A DNA stretch of 15,530 nucleotides, taken from assembly GCA_934467435.1 (NCBI GenBank), contig CAKSLR010000027.1:1-15530 (forward strand), written 5' to 3'. The DNA is from an uncultured Eubacteriales bacterium (lineage in GTDB: Bacteria; Bacillota; Clostridia; Oscillospirales; CAG-272). The first letter of the stretch is position 1. Every line of letters begins with the position of its first letter. This document shows positions 14,405 through 15,530 of this stretch, one piece after another. Under the pieces are notes generated by a model. That model was not told the DNA's origin. It worked only from the letters and a program-made list of their open reading frames with translations, and made no database searches. Both the position numbers and the translations under genes were made by a program.

Positions 14405-15486
14405 ACATATCCCTCCATCTGATTCAGAAATTCATCAAACAGGTACGCGCTGTCCTCCGGTCCCGGCGCACTTTCGGGGTGATACTGCACCGAAAAGACA
14501 TGATCCTCCGCACAGCGCATCCCCTCCACCGTTCCGTCCAGCAGATTCACGTGCGTCAGGGTCAGCCCCGTCCCGGCAAGCGATGCGGCATCCACCGCAT
14601 AACTGTGGTTTTGCGAGGTAATCTCCACCTTTCCCGTCAACAGATTTTTTACAGGGTGGTTCCCGCCGCGGTGACCGAATTTCAGTTTGTAGGTTTTTGC
14701 GCCGTACGCCAGCGCAATCATCTGGTGCCCGAGACAAATGCCGAAAATCGGCAACTCGCCGCGCAAATTCTGCACCAGGGAAATCACGGGGCGGACATCC
14801 TGCGGGTCGCCGGGTCCGTTGGAAAGAAACAGTCCGTCGGGCGACAGTTTTCGGATCTCCTCTGCCGGAGTATCATACGGCACAAGCGTCACACGACACC
14901 CGCGCCGGCAGATAGAACGCAGAATGTTGTGCTTGATGCCGCAATCCACCGCCACGACATGGAAGCGGGGTTGCGCGGCGGAAAACGTGCGCGCCGTTTT
15001 CGTACTGACAAGTGGCACCGCATCGTGCCGCTCAGGGTGGGCGGCAAGCAGGGCAAGCCCTTCTTCCACCGTGGTATCGGTAGGGCAAAGCGCCCCGCGC
15101 CGGCTGCCGAAATCCCGCAGGCTGCGCGTCAGGCGGCGGGTATCCACCCCGAAAAGCCCCGGGATTCCCTTCGCCCGGCACCAGTCCGAAAGCGTTGTTC
15201 CCGAACGGAAATTGGAAGGGGTGTCGCAACATTCCCCGACAATCAGCGCACCGATGGTCGGCACTTCCGTTTCGTTATCCTCCCCGTTCAGCCCGTAATT
15301 GCCGATCAGAGGGTAGGTCATGACCACTGCCTGATGGGTGTAGGAGGGGTCGGTCAAAATTTCCTGGTACCCCACCATGGAGGTGTTGAACACGACCTCG
15401 CACACCCGTGTTTCCTCGGCGCCGAATCCCATGCCGTCATACACGCTGCCGTCCTCTAAAATCAGTTTTCTTCTGTTTTCTGCCAT
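14383..15486 (-). CDS. carA: carbamoyl-phosphate synthase small (glutaminase) subunit
   Basis: A 367-residue class I glutamine amidotransferase subunit that releases ammonia from glutamine and channels it to CarB. The N-terminal CarA domain (about 1-170) contains LEDGSVYDGMGFG and FNTSMVGYQEILTDPSY. The amidotransferase domain has C251 in GICLGHQ, plus H336 and E338 in QYHPE, the complete catalytic triad. LSNGPGDP at 221-228 is also typical. I chose the ATG at 15486 because GGAGG (15496-15500) lies 9 nt upstream; a longer frame from 15519 has no such site. It is the first pyr gene in the window. The 44 nt left upstream show no promoter or PyrR attenuator, so the operon may continue outside the window. 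Confidence 0.97.
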   Translation of the reverse strand: MAENRRKLILEDGSVYDGMGFGAEETRVCEVVFNTSMVGYQEILTDPSYTHQAVVMTYPLIGNYGLNGEDNETEVPTIGALIVGECCDTPSNFRSGTTLSDWCRAKGIPGLFGVDTRRLTRSLRDFGSRRGALCPTDTTVEEGLALLAAHPERHDAVPLVSTKTARTFSAAQPRFHVVAVDCGIKHNILRSICRRGCRVTLVPYDTPAEEIRKLSPDGLFLSNGPGDPQDVRPVISLVQNLRGELPIFGICLGHQMIALAYGAKTYKLKFGHRGGNHPVKNLLTGKVEITSQNHSYAVDAASLAGTGLTLTHVNLLDGTVEGMRCAEDHVFSVQYHPESAPGPEDSAYLFDEFLNQMEGYVCRREQI

Positions 15487-15495
15487 ACTGTTTTT

Positions 15496-15500
15496 CCTCC
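15496..15500 (-). promoter_or_regulatory. carA ribosome binding site
   Basis: GGAGG on the minus strand, 9 nt before the ATG at 15486. It decides the start against an in-frame ATG 33 nt further upstream. Confidence 0.8.
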
Positions 15501-15530
15501 GCAAACCGTCAGCATACACTGCCCATATAC

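Noticed and set aside
15487..15530. Promoter or PyrR attenuator upstream of carA
   Set aside because: Only 44 nt are available. They show the carA ribosome site but no -35/-10 pair, terminator hairpin or PyrR-like loop. The control region must lie outside the window or upstream genes are co-transcribed.
1..15530. CRISPR arrays, insertion sequences, phage genes or toxin-antitoxin pairs
   Set aside because: No regularly spaced repeats, transposase or integrase motifs, or small paired genes were seen. Every gene-size gap is under 200 nt and is accounted for by promoters, ribosome sites or terminators.

Overview
The window looks like a chromosomal segment of a fairly GC-rich (by eye about 55-60 %) member of the Bacillota, most likely an uncultured gut-type Clostridia. 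The reasons are strong AGGAGG-type ribosome sites, tRNA genes with encoded CCA ends, short intrinsic terminators, a pyrK-pyrD class 1B dihydroorotate dehydrogenase pair and a GH127 glycosidase with its own AraC regulator. No mobile element, CRISPR array, rRNA or riboswitch is visible.

Layout. (1) 1-225: the end of a tRNA cluster, tRNA-Thr(UGU) and tRNA-Tyr(GUA), closed by a terminator shared with the next gene. (2) 223-2927: a divergent carbohydrate module. An AraC-family regulator on the minus strand faces away from a cytoplasmic GH127 beta-L-arabinofuranosidase-like enzyme, and their two promoters overlap. (3) 3044-4968: a near-consensus promoter drives trpS and a histidine-phosphatase gene, ending in a bidirectional terminator. 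(4) 5006-6159: monocistronic queA on the minus strand. (5) 6182-7109: dapA with its own terminator. (6) 7108-15486, minus strand: a seven-gene UMP operon read carA-carB-pyrK-pyrD-pyrF-pyrE-pyrB.

How the operon works. CarA and CarB make carbamoyl phosphate. PyrB condenses it with aspartate. PyrD and PyrK oxidise dihydroorotate to orotate using NAD+. PyrE and PyrF turn orotate into UMP. Dihydroorotase (pyrC), the operon promoter and any PyrR attenuator are not in the window and may lie upstream of carA. Most junctions overlap or are 1-13 nt long, so translation is probably coupled.

The most interesting point is PyrB. It is 355 residues long, about 45 more than a usual catalytic chain. Its extra C-terminal tail is a recognisable zinc-binding module of the PyrI regulatory chain (C-x4-C and C-x2-C, with the NxxCxSxAEP signature), but the nucleotide-binding allosteric domain of PyrI is absent. 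This looks like a catalytic chain with a built-in regulatory-chain zinc clamp and no effector domain.
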